From an uncultured Collinsella sp. (GTDB lineage Bacteria > Actinomycetota > Coriobacteriia > Coriobacteriales > Coriobacteriaceae), in assembly GCA_902494715.1 (NCBI GenBank), contig CABUUJ010000017.1:1-36325 (forward strand): DNA of 36,325 bases, written 5' to 3'. How positions within the stretch are numbered: the stretch's first letter is position 1; each line of letters opens with the position of its first letter. This document shows positions 23,425 through 31,852 of the stretch, piece after piece. The notes beneath the pieces are model-generated. The model saw only the letters and a program-made list of their open reading frames with translations. It made no database searches and had not been told where the DNA came from. A program made the position numbers and the translations under genes.

Positions 23425-24027
23425 ATGAATCTTTCATCCCAGAAGAGCGCGATCGCACTCTCCGCGTCCGCGGCCGCGCTGCTCATGCCGGTTTCCGCGT
23501 TCGCCGAGGACGGCGCTGCCGGTGCGGACATCCTCATCCCTAAGATGGCGGAGTTCATCCCGGCGCTTATCGCCTTCCTGATTATCTGGATCGTGCTGGC
23601 CAAGGTCGCCCTGCCGGGCATCATGAAAACCATGGAGGAGCGCGGCAAGAAGATCGAGGAGAGCCTCGACGAGGCCGAGAAGACCAAGCAGGAGGCTATC
23701 GCCAAGCGCGCTGAGTCCGACTCGATCGTCACCGACGCCCGTCGTCAGGCTGCCGACATTGTTCTCGAGGCCCGTAAGGACGCCGAGTCCGAGCGCGCCC
23801 GTATCATCGAGGCTGCCCACAAGGAGGCCGAGGAGATCATCGCCAAGGCCCATACGACCGTCGAGGACGAGCGCAAGTCCATCTACGCCGGTGCCGCGAG
23901 CTCCATCGCCGACCTGTCCGTTGCCGTCGCCACCAAGATCGTGGGCGAGGCACTCGAGGACGATGCCGAGCAGAAGAAGCTCATCGAGCGTTACATCCAG
24001 GAAGCAGGTAGCCTGAATGCCGACTAG
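23425..24027 (+). CDS. atpF: F0F1 ATP synthase subunit b with apparent signal peptide
   Basis: A 200-aa peripheral stalk subunit. After residue 45 it has the usual single span (FIPALIAFLIIWIVLAKVALP) and a long charged coiled coil that connects to F1. Unusually, residues 1-27 look like a cleavable signal peptide, with a hydrophobic Ala/Leu core ending PVSAFA before EDG. Mature topology would still be N-outside. The ATG lies 15 nt after the atpE stop with GGAGCG upstream. The end overlaps atpH by 11 nt. Confidence 0.93.
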   Translation: MNLSSQKSAIALSASAAALLMPVSAFAEDGAAGADILIPKMAEFIPALIAFLIIWIVLAKVALPGIMKTMEERGKKIEESLDEAEKTKQEAIAKRAESDSIVTDARRQAADIVLEARKDAESERARIIEAAHKEAEEIIAKAHTTVEDERKSIYAGAASSIADLSVAVATKIVGEALEDDAEQKKLIERYIQEAGSLNAD

Positions 24028-24493
24028 CCGCTATCAGGACAAGGTACTCGAGACCTACGCGCGCTCCCTTTTGGAAGCCGCCAAGGCCGAGAACCATGTG
24101 TTCGAGGACCTCGAGATGATCGAGCGTCTGGCTTCTGCCAGCCCCGAGATCATCGCCGTGCTCGACACCATGTCCAAGCGCGACCAGCTCGACCTTCTTC
24201 CCAAGGTGGCAGCTGCCTTTAAGTATGTTGCCGAGGAAGACGAGGATGTAGTGGGCGTGACCGTCACCACGGCGATCCCGCTCGACGACGAGCTGCGTCA
24301 AACCATCACTAAGAAATGCGAGCAGGACTTCGGCCGCAAGGTATTCCTTATCGAGCAGGTCGACCCGTCTATCGTGGGCGGCCTGGTGCTCGAGGCCCGC
24401 GGCGAGCGTCGTGACATTTCCGTCAAGACGCAGCTGCGCATCGCGCAGGAGACCCTCGCAAACTCTGCTAATTCGTACGGAGGTGAAGCCTAA
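24017..24493 (+). CDS. atpH: F0F1 ATP synthase subunit delta
   Basis: A 158-aa stalk subunit linking F1 to subunit b, somewhat shorter than the usual 175-180 aa. The N-terminal helical domain starts SRYQDKVLETYARSLLEAA. The C-terminal part contains the family pattern DPSIVGGLVLEARGERRDISVKTQL in broken form (VGGLVL, then D, then S-K-QL). The ATG lies within the end of atpF, and the TAA overlaps the atpA ATG (TAATG), so all three are translationally coupled. Confidence 0.93.
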   Translation: MPTSRYQDKVLETYARSLLEAAKAENHVFEDLEMIERLASASPEIIAVLDTMSKRDQLDLLPKVAAAFKYVAEEDEDVVGVTVTTAIPLDDELRQTITKKCEQDFGRKVFLIEQVDPSIVGGLVLEARGERRDISVKTQLRIAQETLANSANSYGGEA

Positions 24494-26091
24494 TGTCCGA
24501 AACCCTCAATGCCCAGGATATCGCCAAGAAACTGCAGGAGCAGCTCACGAGCCTCTCCGCGACGGTCGATACGCATGAGGTTTCAACGGTCGACGAGGTA
24601 GGCGACGGCATCGCGCGCGTCTCCGGCCTCAAGAGCGCCATGGCAGGCGAGCTTCTGGAGTTCAAGAGCTCCGATACCGGTGAGACCGTCTTCGGCCTTG
24701 CCCAGAACCTTGACCGTGACGAGGTCGGCGCCGTTCTGTTTGGTGCCGTCGACTCCATCAAGGAAGGCGACGAGTGCCGCACCACTGGCCGCATTATGGA
24801 TATCCCTGTGAGCCGCGCCATGCTCGGCCGCGTCGTCAATCCGCTCGGCCAGCCCATCGACGGCCTGGGCGACATCGTCGCCACGCACCGTCGCCCCATC
24901 GAGTTCAAGGCCCCCGGCGTCATCGACCGTACCCCGGTGTGTGAGCCGGTTCAGACCGGTCTGCTCGCTATCGACTCCATGGTGCCTATTGGCCGCGGTC
25001 AGCGTGAGCTCATCATCGGCGACCGTAAGACCGGTAAGACCGCCATCGCCATCGACGCTATCCTCAACCAGCGCGGCAAGGGCATGGTCTGCATCTATGT
25101 CGCCATCGGCCAGAAGGCCTCCACGGTTGCCAACATCCGCGAGACCCTCGCTCAGCACGGTGCGCTCGACTACACCATCATCGTTTCGGCCACCGCTGCC
25201 GATTCCGCCCCTATGCAGTACATCGCGCCTATGGCCGGTGCCGCTATCGGCGAGTTCTTCATGTACAACGGTGAGGACGGCAAGCCCGCCAGCGAGACCA
25301 ACCCCGGTGGCCACGTGCTCGTCATCTACGACGACCTGTCCAAGCAGGCTGTGGCTTACCGTCAGATGTCTCTGACGCTGCATCGTCCGCCCGGACGCGA
25401 GGCCTATCCTGGCGACATCTTCTACCTGCACTCTCGTCTGCTCGAGCGTGCAGTCAAGATGTCCAAGAAGAACGGTTATGGCTCCATGACGGCTCTTCCG
25501 ATCATCGAGACCCAGGACGGCGACGTCTCGGCCTACATTCCGACCAACGTCATTTCCATTACCGATGGTCAGATCTACCTGCAGTCCGAGCTCTTCTTCC
25601 AGGGCCAGCGCCCGGCAGTCGACGTGGGCATTTCCGTGTCCCGCGTCGGTGGCGACGCGCAGACCAAGGCCATGAAGCAGGTCGCCGGCAACCTCCGTCT
25701 GGACCTTGCTTCGTACCAGGAGCTCGCCGGCTTCACGCAGTTCGGCTCCGACCTCGACGAGGCCACGCAAAAGCAGCTTACCCACGGCGCTCGCATGACT
25801 GAGCTCCTTAAGCAGCCGCGTTACAAGCCGTTTGAGGTTGGCGAGCAGATCGTTACGCTGTTCGCTGGCAACGAGGGCTTCCTGGATGACCTGGAGATCG
25901 CCGACGTGCTGCCTTTCCGTGCCGAGCTTATCGAGTACATGGACAATGGCTTTGGCTCGCTGCTCGACAAGGTTCGCGCCAAGAAGATCGATGATGACAC
26001 CAAGGCTGAGCTCTTGCGCGTCATCGGCGACTTCAAGCAGCAGTTCATGGCCAAGCACCATTCGGATGTTTCTGGATCAGAGGAGAACTAA
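24493..26091 (+). CDS. atpA: F0F1 ATP synthase subunit alpha
   Basis: A 532-aa non-catalytic nucleotide-binding subunit of the F1 hexamer. Walker A is GDRKTGKT (176-183). The typical segments PGREAYPGD and the SVSRVGG arginine-finger region are present. The C-terminal tail extends about 25 residues beyond the usual end. GGAGGTGAAG precedes the ATG, which overlaps the atpH stop. Confidence 0.98.
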   Translation: MSETLNAQDIAKKLQEQLTSLSATVDTHEVSTVDEVGDGIARVSGLKSAMAGELLEFKSSDTGETVFGLAQNLDRDEVGAVLFGAVDSIKEGDECRTTGRIMDIPVSRAMLGRVVNPLGQPIDGLGDIVATHRRPIEFKAPGVIDRTPVCEPVQTGLLAIDSMVPIGRGQRELIIGDRKTGKTAIAIDAILNQRGKGMVCIYVAIGQKASTVANIRETLAQHGALDYTIIVSATAADSAPMQYIAPMAGAAIGEFFMYNGEDGKPASETNPGGHVLVIYDDLSKQAVAYRQMSLTLHRPPGREAYPGDIFYLHSRLLERAVKMSKKNGYGSMTALPIIETQDGDVSAYIPTNVISITDGQIYLQSELFFQGQRPAVDVGISVSRVGGDAQTKAMKQVAGNLRLDLASYQELAGFTQFGSDLDEATQKQLTHGARMTELLKQPRYKPFEVGEQIVTLFAGNEGFLDDLEIADVLPFRAELIEYMDNGFGSLLDKVRAKKIDDDTKAELLRVIGDFKQQFMAKHHSDVSGSEEN

Positions 26092-26096
26092 GCCCC

Positions 26097-27005
26097 ATGG
26101 CCAACCTTCGCGACATTAAGAAGCGAATCTCCTCGGTTACCACGACCAAGCAGATCACGCGCACGATGGAGATGGTCTCTACGGCCAAGATCCGTCGTGC
26201 TCTCGATCGCTCCAAGCAGGCCGAGCCCTATAAGGAGGCGCTGACCGACGTCATGTTGACGGTCGCCGGCGACGCCTCCTGTTCGGGCACCGATCCCATG
26301 TTGCAGAAGCATGAGAGCGTCAAGCATGGCCTGATTGTCGTTATTGCCTCGGACCGCGGCCTTGCCGGCGGTTTCAATACGACGGTGGAGCGCACGGCCG
26401 AAAAGCTCGCCGCTTCTTGGGCGAACGACGGCATCGAGTGCGAGATCATCGCGTGTGGGCGCAAACCGGCCACGTATTTCCGTGACCGCGCAAACGTCGT
26501 CATGCACTTTGAGGGCAACTCCTCTGAGCCCGATTTCAATCAGGCCCGCATGATCTCCTCTCATATCTGCGATGCGTATCGTGCCGGTGAGCTTGACCGT
26601 GTCGAGCTTGTCTACCACCACGCCAAGAACCGCGTGGATCAGGAGCTTCGCGTCGAGCATCTGTTGCCGCTCGACCCCGAGATGATCGCTATGGCCCACG
26701 GTCCGCGTAAGAACGAGACCGACGCCCCTAAGCGCATCTCGTCCACGTTCGAGTTCGTGCCCTCTCCCGAGCATGTTCTCGGCAAGCTTGTGCCGTCTTA
26801 TATCCTGACGGTCATCTACCAGGCCCTGATCGATTCGGCGGCTGCCGAGCAGGGTGCACGCCGCAAGGCCATGCACTCCGCGACGGAAAACGCCACCGCG
26901 ATCATCTCGACCCTTACCCGCACGTATAGTCGCGTGCGCCAGGCTTCGATCACGACCGAGATTAACGAGATCGTCGGCGGAGCCTCAGCATTGGAGGAAC
27001 AGTAA
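26097..27005 (+). CDS. atpG: F0F1 ATP synthase subunit gamma
   Basis: A 302-aa central rotor shaft. Both terminal coiled-coil helices are visible: N-terminal LRDIKKRISSVTTTKQIT and C-terminal ATIITEINEIVGGA-like (ITTEINEIVGGASALEEQ). The central Rossmann-like region contains SDRGLAGGFN. AGGAG lies 12 nt before the ATG. The stop overlaps the atpD start (TAATG). Confidence 0.97.
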   Translation: MANLRDIKKRISSVTTTKQITRTMEMVSTAKIRRALDRSKQAEPYKEALTDVMLTVAGDASCSGTDPMLQKHESVKHGLIVVIASDRGLAGGFNTTVERTAEKLAASWANDGIECEIIACGRKPATYFRDRANVVMHFEGNSSEPDFNQARMISSHICDAYRAGELDRVELVYHHAKNRVDQELRVEHLLPLDPEMIAMAHGPRKNETDAPKRISSTFEFVPSPEHVLGKLVPSYILTVIYQALIDSAAAEQGARRKAMHSATENATAIISTLTRTYSRVRQASITTEINEIVGGASALEEQ

Positions 27006-28459
27006 TGGCTAATAACACCGTAAAGCTTGCGGTCGAGGAAGCCACCAAGAAGACGACTGCCGGTGATGGTCGCATCGTGCGAATCATCGGTCCTGTCGTC
27101 GACGTCAAGTTTGACGGTGCGGTGCCCCCGATCTACAACGCGCTCACGGTCGAGGCCGAGACCCCGATCGGTCATCTGAGCACGATCCTCGAGGTCGAGA
27201 GCCAGCTTCCGGGCGGCGTCGTCCGCACGGTCGCCATGTCCTCGACCGACGGCCTGCAGCGCGGCCTCATCGCCACCGATACCGGTGAGCCCATGAAGAT
27301 GCCTGTTGGCCCCGAGACGCTCGGCCGTATTTGGAACGTCATGGGCAAGCCCGTCGACGGCAAGCCCATGCCCGAGGTGGAGGAGTTCTACCCCATCCAC
27401 CATGCAGCGCCCCGTTTCGACGAGCTCACCACCAAGACCGAGATCTTCGAGACCGGCATCAAGGCCGTTGACCTGCTCGAGCCCTACATCCGTGGCGGCA
27501 AAACGGGTCTGTTTGGCGGCGCTGGCGTCGGCAAGACCGTTTTGATTCAGGAGCTCATCAACAACCTCGCCCAGGAGCACGGCGGCACCTCGGTGTTCAC
27601 CGGCGTCGGCGAGCGTACCCGCGAGGGCACCGACCTGTTCCTCGAGATGAGCGAGTCTGGCGTTATCGACAAGACCTGCTTGGTCTATGGTCAGATGAAC
27701 GAGCCGCCCGGAGCGCGTCTGCGCATCGGTCTGGCCGGCCTTACCACCGCTGAGTATTTCCGTGATCGTGGCCAGGACGTTCTGCTGTTCATCGACAACA
27801 TCTTCCGCTTCTCCCAGGCAGGTTCCGAGGTTTCCGCACTGCTGGGCCGTATGCCGTCCGCCGTTGGTTACCAGCCCACGCTGGCAACCGAGATGGGCGA
27901 CCTCCAGGAGCGCATTACCTCGACCAAGACGGGTTCCATTACCTCCGTCCAGGCTGTCTACGTCCCCGCAGACGACCTGACCGACCCGGCGCCTGCCACG
28001 ACGTTTACGCACCTCGACGCCACCACGGTTCTTTCGCGTAGCATTTCGTCGCTCGGCCTGTTCCCGGCTATCGACCCGCTCGCGTCTTCCTCCGACGCTC
28101 TCGATCCCTCGATCGTCGGCGAGGAGCACTACCGTGTCGCCGTCAAGGTCCAGGAGCTCCTGCAGGAGTACTCCGACCTTCAGGACATCATCGCCATTCT
28201 GGGTATGGACGAGCTGTCCGAGGAGCAGCGCCTTACGGTCAACCGTGCCCGTAAGATTCAGCAGTTCCTCTCGCAGTCCTTCCACGTCGCCGAGAAGTTC
28301 ACCGGCAACCCCGGTGTCTACGTCCGCGTCGAGGATACCGTCCGCTCTTTCGCCGAGATTGTCGACGGCAAGGCCGATGACCTGCCCGAGCAGGCTTTCC
28401 GCTATGCTTCCACGATTGAGGACGTGCGCGAGCGCGCCCGCAAGATGGGGGAGAAGTAG
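27005..28459 (+). CDS. atpD: F0F1 ATP synthase subunit beta
   Basis: A 484-aa catalytic subunit that makes ATP. Walker A is GGAGVGKT (171-178), the catalytic Glu lies in GVGERTREG, and the DELSEEQ regulatory loop is present. The first 20 residues are a charged extension before the GRIVRIIGPVVDV barrel. Length is slightly above the usual 460-470. It is coupled to atpG by overlapping start and stop codons and followed after 3 nt by atpC. Confidence 0.98.
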   Translation: MANNTVKLAVEEATKKTTAGDGRIVRIIGPVVDVKFDGAVPPIYNALTVEAETPIGHLSTILEVESQLPGGVVRTVAMSSTDGLQRGLIATDTGEPMKMPVGPETLGRIWNVMGKPVDGKPMPEVEEFYPIHHAAPRFDELTTKTEIFETGIKAVDLLEPYIRGGKTGLFGGAGVGKTVLIQELINNLAQEHGGTSVFTGVGERTREGTDLFLEMSESGVIDKTCLVYGQMNEPPGARLRIGLAGLTTAEYFRDRGQDVLLFIDNIFRFSQAGSEVSALLGRMPSAVGYQPTLATEMGDLQERITSTKTGSITSVQAVYVPADDLTDPAPATTFTHLDATTVLSRSISSLGLFPAIDPLASSSDALDPSIVGEEHYRVAVKVQELLQEYSDLQDIIAILGMDELSEEQRLTVNRARKIQQFLSQSFHVAEKFTGNPGVYVRVEDTVRSFAEIVDGKADDLPEQAFRYASTIEDVRERARKMGEK

Positions 28460-28462
28460 GTT

Positions 28463-28855
28463 ATGCGTATCCGCATCGTGTGCCCCGTGAGCTGCGCCTA
28501 TGAGGGCGACGCTGCGTTTGTGTCGATTCCGTCCACGGATGGCGAGTTTGGCGTTCTGCCTGCTCACTCCAGCGAGATCTGCACGATCGACCGCGGTTAC
28601 GTTCGCGTTTCCGATAAGGCCATGGGCACTGTCGACCACACGTTTGCCGTGGCCGGCGGCTATGCCCAGGTTGCGGACGATGTCGTGACCGTTCTCGCCG
28701 AGCGCGCTTGCGATTTGGCGACCGTCGATGCCGACAAGCTTAAAGCTGATATTCAAGGTTTTGAAGAGAAGCTGGGTAATTTGTCGGAGGATGATGCACG
28801 CCGCGCCTACCTCTATAATGAAATCGCATGGTGTAAGCTCAAGCTTGCCCAATAG
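28463..28855 (+). CDS. atpC: F0F1 ATP synthase subunit epsilon
   Basis: A 130-aa rotor-associated subunit that can inhibit hydrolysis. An N-terminal beta-sandwich (with DGEFGVLPAHS) and a C-terminal two-helix region ending AWCKLKLAQ are visible. It is the last gene of the operon. A strong intrinsic terminator follows 38 nt after the stop. Confidence 0.95.
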   Translation: MRIRIVCPVSCAYEGDAAFVSIPSTDGEFGVLPAHSSEICTIDRGYVRVSDKAMGTVDHTFAVAGGYAQVADDVVTVLAERACDLATVDADKLKADIQGFEEKLGNLSEDDARRAYLYNEIAWCKLKLAQ

Positions 28856-28892
28856 TCAAACGATTTAGCGTTCGACCATTTGCGAACACATC

Positions 28893-28930
28893 ATGCCCGG
28901 GATGGCCCAGCCACCCCGGGCATGCTTTTT
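28893..28930 (+). terminator. Intrinsic terminator of the atp operon
   Basis: Arms 28893-28906 and 28910-28923 pair over 14 positions with one mismatch and a 3-nt loop, followed by GCTTTTT. The T-run abuts the GAAAGGG ribosome binding site of murA (28931), so murA must rely on read-through or a very close internal promoter. Confidence 0.85.
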
Positions 28931-28943
28931 GAAAGGGTAGACC

Positions 28944-30227
28944 TTGGATATTATCCGCGTTGAGGGTGGCCACGCCATCGGAGGCTCCGTGCCCGTCTCG
29001 GGTGCCAAGAACTCCGCGCTCAAACTCATGGCGGCAACGCTTCTGGCGCCGGGCAAGACGACGCTGCAGAACGTGCCCGATATTTCCGATGTTCACGTGA
29101 TGGGCAAGGTGCTCAAGGGCATGGGCGCTACGATCGATGTTCTCGACGAGCACACGCTCGAGATCGATACCTCTCAGGTCGATTCTTGGGAGGCCCCCTA
29201 CGAGCTCGTCGCTAAGATGCGTGCTTCCACCGCTGTCATGGGACCCCTGCTGGGCCGCTTCCATCGCGCCAAGATTGCCATGCCGGGCGGCTGCAACCTG
29301 GGTGCTCGCAAGATCGATATGCACATTCTGGGTCTCGAGGCCCTGGGCGTTGAGTTCGATACCGCCCACGGTTACATCAACGCTAATGCGCCCCAAGGCC
29401 TGCGCGGTACCACCGTCACGCTCGAGTTTGCCAGTGTCGGTGCGACCGAGAACCTCATTATGGCATCCGTGCGCGCGCAGGGTACCACGGTTATCGACAA
29501 TGCCGCCCGCGAGCCCGAGATCGTCGATCTCGCCAACATGCTCAACGAGATGGGCGCCAAGATTGTTGGCGCCGGCACGCCCGTCGTGACTATCGAAGGC
29601 GTGGAAGAGCTCCATCCTGTTACCCATCGCGTAGTAGGCGACCGCATCGAGGCCGGTACCTTTATCGTTGCCGGTGCGTTGATGGCCGACGATCGCGGTG
29701 TCGATGTCACGGGCTTTTGCCCCATTCACTTGGGCATGGTGCTCAAGAAGATGGAGCTCATGGGTATCGACTGCGAGCGCGTCGAGGATGGCGTCCATGT
29801 AAACCGTGCCGAGCGTATCAAGCCGGTCGACATCCAGACGCTTCCGTTCCCCGGCTTCCCGACGGACATGCAGGCGCAGATTATGGTGCTCTCCGCCCTT
29901 GCCGACGGCAGTTCCGTTATTACCGAGAACATCTTCGAGAATCGCTTTATGTTTGCCTCTGAGCTGGTGCGCATGGGCGCCGACATTCGTATCGAGAGCC
30001 ATCATGCCATGATTCATGGCGTCAAGGGCTTCTCGGGTGCACAGGTTACCTCGCCCGATCTGCGTGGCGGAGCGGCCCTCGTCGTAGCGGGCTTGATCGC
30101 CGACGGGACGACCGAGGTTTCGGCCATCCATCACATCAAGCGCGGCTACGAGCAGTTTGTCGAAAAGCTGCAGGCGCTCGGCGCGCATGTCGAGCATGCT
30201 ACCGTCCCCGATCCCGTCATCTACTAA
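28944..30227 (+). CDS. murA: UDP-N-acetylglucosamine 1-carboxyvinyltransferase
   Basis: A 427-aa enolpyruvyl transferase performing the first committed step of peptidoglycan synthesis: phosphoenolpyruvate plus UDP-GlcNAc gives UDP-GlcNAc-enolpyruvate. The N-terminal GAKNSALKL motif, the catalytic loop PGGCNLG with Cys117 (fosfomycin target), and the FPTDMQAQ segment with the catalytic Asp are present. TTG is the start, with GAAAGGG 6 nt upstream, and the protein aligns with the family from its first residues. The LCP gene follows 12 nt after the stop. Confidence 0.95.
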   Translation: MDIIRVEGGHAIGGSVPVSGAKNSALKLMAATLLAPGKTTLQNVPDISDVHVMGKVLKGMGATIDVLDEHTLEIDTSQVDSWEAPYELVAKMRASTAVMGPLLGRFHRAKIAMPGGCNLGARKIDMHILGLEALGVEFDTAHGYINANAPQGLRGTTVTLEFASVGATENLIMASVRAQGTTVIDNAAREPEIVDLANMLNEMGAKIVGAGTPVVTIEGVEELHPVTHRVVGDRIEAGTFIVAGALMADDRGVDVTGFCPIHLGMVLKKMELMGIDCERVEDGVHVNRAERIKPVDIQTLPFPGFPTDMQAQIMVLSALADGSSVITENIFENRFMFASELVRMGADIRIESHHAMIHGVKGFSGAQVTSPDLRGGAALVVAGLIADGTTEVSAIHHIKRGYEQFVEKLQALGAHVEHATVPDPVIY

Positions 30228-30239
30228 TACAGGTTGCCT

Positions 30240-31475
30240 ATGTTTAATAAAAAGCCCCTCGCGGATACTAGCACCCGAAGACCCTCAACTGGTGCGCAGG
30301 CCAAGATCTACAGTCGCGATAACGTGGCTCGCTATTCCGAGCGCGCTCGCCAACGTCGTCGTAGCCACACGATTCGTCACGTCGCGCTCATTGTCGTGCT
30401 TGGCGTGCTACTGAGTGCCACTACCGCTGCCGGCCTGTGGTTTGCCACCATTATGGGCAAGCTCGGCGATTCTAATGTCATTACCGACAATCTGCGTCGG
30501 GTTCTGGTTGACACTGATGAGGCAAAGGATCCGTTCTACGTGCTGCTTCTTGGCACCGACGGCCGTCCGGGCGAGGATACGTATCGTGCCGACTCGATTA
30601 TCCTGGCACGCATCGACCCCACGCAAAAGCAGGCGACGCTCATTTCCGTTCCGCGCGACACCAAGGTCGAGTACAAGGGCGAGACCATGAAGATCAACGC
30701 CTGCCATACCGTTGGCGGTGCCGAGGCCATGGTCGAGGCGGTCAACGAGCTGTGCGGTGTTCAGATTTCCCACTATGCCGAGGTCAGCTTCGACGGTATG
30801 CAGGCGCTGATTGATTCGGTTGGCGGTATCGACATTAACGCAACCGATGATGTTGACGACCCCGAGCACCTGGATATCAAGATTACCGCTGGCCAGCAGC
30901 ATATGGACGGTGCCACCGCCCTTACCTATGCCCGCTGCCGCTACACCTATGCCGACGGCGATTACACGCGCATGCGCCACCAGCGTCAGGTGCTTGGCGC
31001 CCTTGCCAACCAGATTCTCAATAACTTCGATGCCACGAAGATCTTTGGCCTGGTTAATTCGCTGTCCGATATGCTTGTAACCGATATGAGCGTTCAGGAT
31101 ATCGTGGCTACGGTCAACGCCATGCGCGGTATGGATGTCGACGGTATCTACTCGGCCAACCTGCCCTCGTACGCCGACGACAGCACCATGATCGACGGTG
31201 TGAGCTACGTCTTTGTCTACGAGGACGAGCTCAAGGAAATGATGGAGCGCGTCGATGCCGGCAAGGATCCCAAGGGTCCCAACACCATGGGTCTTTCCGA
31301 CGGTTCCAGCTCTACGATCGGCGACCTGAACAACAACACGTCTGACGACTACGCAAACGGTACCGCAACCTCATCGGTCAGCTCTGACGATCCCGATGAC
31401 TCAAGCGATTCGAGCGATTCGGACTACTACGAAGAGCCGACCGGCGACGGCAACGGCTACGAAGCCAACTACTAA
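30240..31475 (+). CDS. LytR-CpsA-Psr (LCP) family cell wall glycopolymer ligase
   Basis: A 411-aa type II membrane protein. A basic cytoplasmic N-terminus (1-46) and one span (about 47-69) precede an extracellular LCP domain (about 98-270) with LLLGTDGRPG, YRADSIILARID, and SVPRDT, the residues that bind polyprenyl phosphate. LCP enzymes attach teichoic acid-like or capsule polymers to peptidoglycan. The last 55 residues form a Ser/Asp-rich, disordered acidic tail ending in Tyr-containing repeats. The ATG at 30240 is chosen over the TTG two codons before it. It is probably co-transcribed with murA. Composite repeat copy D starts directly after the stop. Confidence 0.92.
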   Translation: MFNKKPLADTSTRRPSTGAQAKIYSRDNVARYSERARQRRRSHTIRHVALIVVLGVLLSATTAAGLWFATIMGKLGDSNVITDNLRRVLVDTDEAKDPFYVLLLGTDGRPGEDTYRADSIILARIDPTQKQATLISVPRDTKVEYKGETMKINACHTVGGAEAMVEAVNELCGVQISHYAEVSFDGMQALIDSVGGIDINATDDVDDPEHLDIKITAGQQHMDGATALTYARCRYTYADGDYTRMRHQRQVLGALANQILNNFDATKIFGLVNSLSDMLVTDMSVQDIVATVNAMRGMDVDGIYSANLPSYADDSTMIDGVSYVFVYEDELKEMMERVDAGKDPKGPNTMGLSDGSSSTIGDLNNNTSDDYANGTATSSVSSDDPDDSSDSSDSDYYEEPTGDGNGYEANY

Positions 31476-31608
31476 GTTACGGCGTTTTACCAAACGCCGT
31501 AACGGCTCGACGCTGCGCGGGCCGCATTTGGACAATCTGACGTTCAACTTCAAGGGCGCGACCGGAAGGTCAGCGCCCTTTCGTTTCACGTCACCTTGTC
31601 TCAAATGC
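31476..31608 (+). repeat. Composite structured repeat, copy D
   Basis: It begins on the base after the LCP stop codon. Hairpin 1 has perfect 12-bp arms (31476-31487 / 31492-31503, loop TACC), then the box GGCTCGACGCTGC (31504-31516). The outer helix GCATTTGGACAA (31524-31535) pairs with TTGTCTCAAATGC (31596-31608) with one bulge. The inner hairpin has AAGGGCGCGACC / GGTCAGCGCCCTT (31552-31563 / 31568-31580), loop GGAA. Bases differ from copies B and C on both sides of the outer and inner stems, so pairing rather than sequence is preserved. Confidence 0.8.
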
Positions 31609-31787
31609 GACCCGCTCGCTGCCCGTCCTCAACCTGCGACGTTAGTCATTGGGGACGTTCTTAAACGACTGGTCAAAGGGGACACTCTTGATGCACTTGG
31701 CACTTGGGGACGTTCCTTTTGTGCCGGCAGTTTGGGACAATCCTTGCGTTAAGAGGTTGGCGTGCGTCAACCTGTTCTCATTGCAGC
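31609..31787. repeat. Array of short GGGGAC-type repeats
   Basis: Four related units occur in 100 bp: TTGGGGACGTTC (31649-31660), AAAGGGGACACTC (31675-31687), TTGGGGACGTTCC (31704-31716) and TTTGGGACAATCC (31731-31743). They resemble scattered fragments of palindromic REP-like elements. A GGTTG/CAACC stem follows (31755-31772). No gene is seen in the 377 bp between the LCP and pepT genes. Confidence 0.45.
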
Positions 31788-31826
31788 AAAAAAATCGCCC
31801 CGTTCTCGGTTGAGGACGGGGCGATT
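31788..31826 (-). terminator. Intrinsic terminator of pepT
   Basis: 15-nt arms at 31793-31807 and 31812-31826 pair with one wobble around a 4-nt loop. Read on the minus strand, the stem runs into seven T residues. The hairpin begins 27 nt beyond the pepT stop codon. Confidence 0.85.
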
Positions 31827-31852
31827 CGTCTTTTGGACTTGTGCAGCCAGGC

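Noticed and set aside
24583..26061. 492-codon minus-strand open frame over atpA
   Set aside because: It is a shadow frame. The plus strand encodes an unmistakable AtpA.
26816..28852. 678-codon minus-strand open frame over atpD/atpC
   Set aside because: It is antisense to highly conserved ATP synthase genes, with no recognisable protein.
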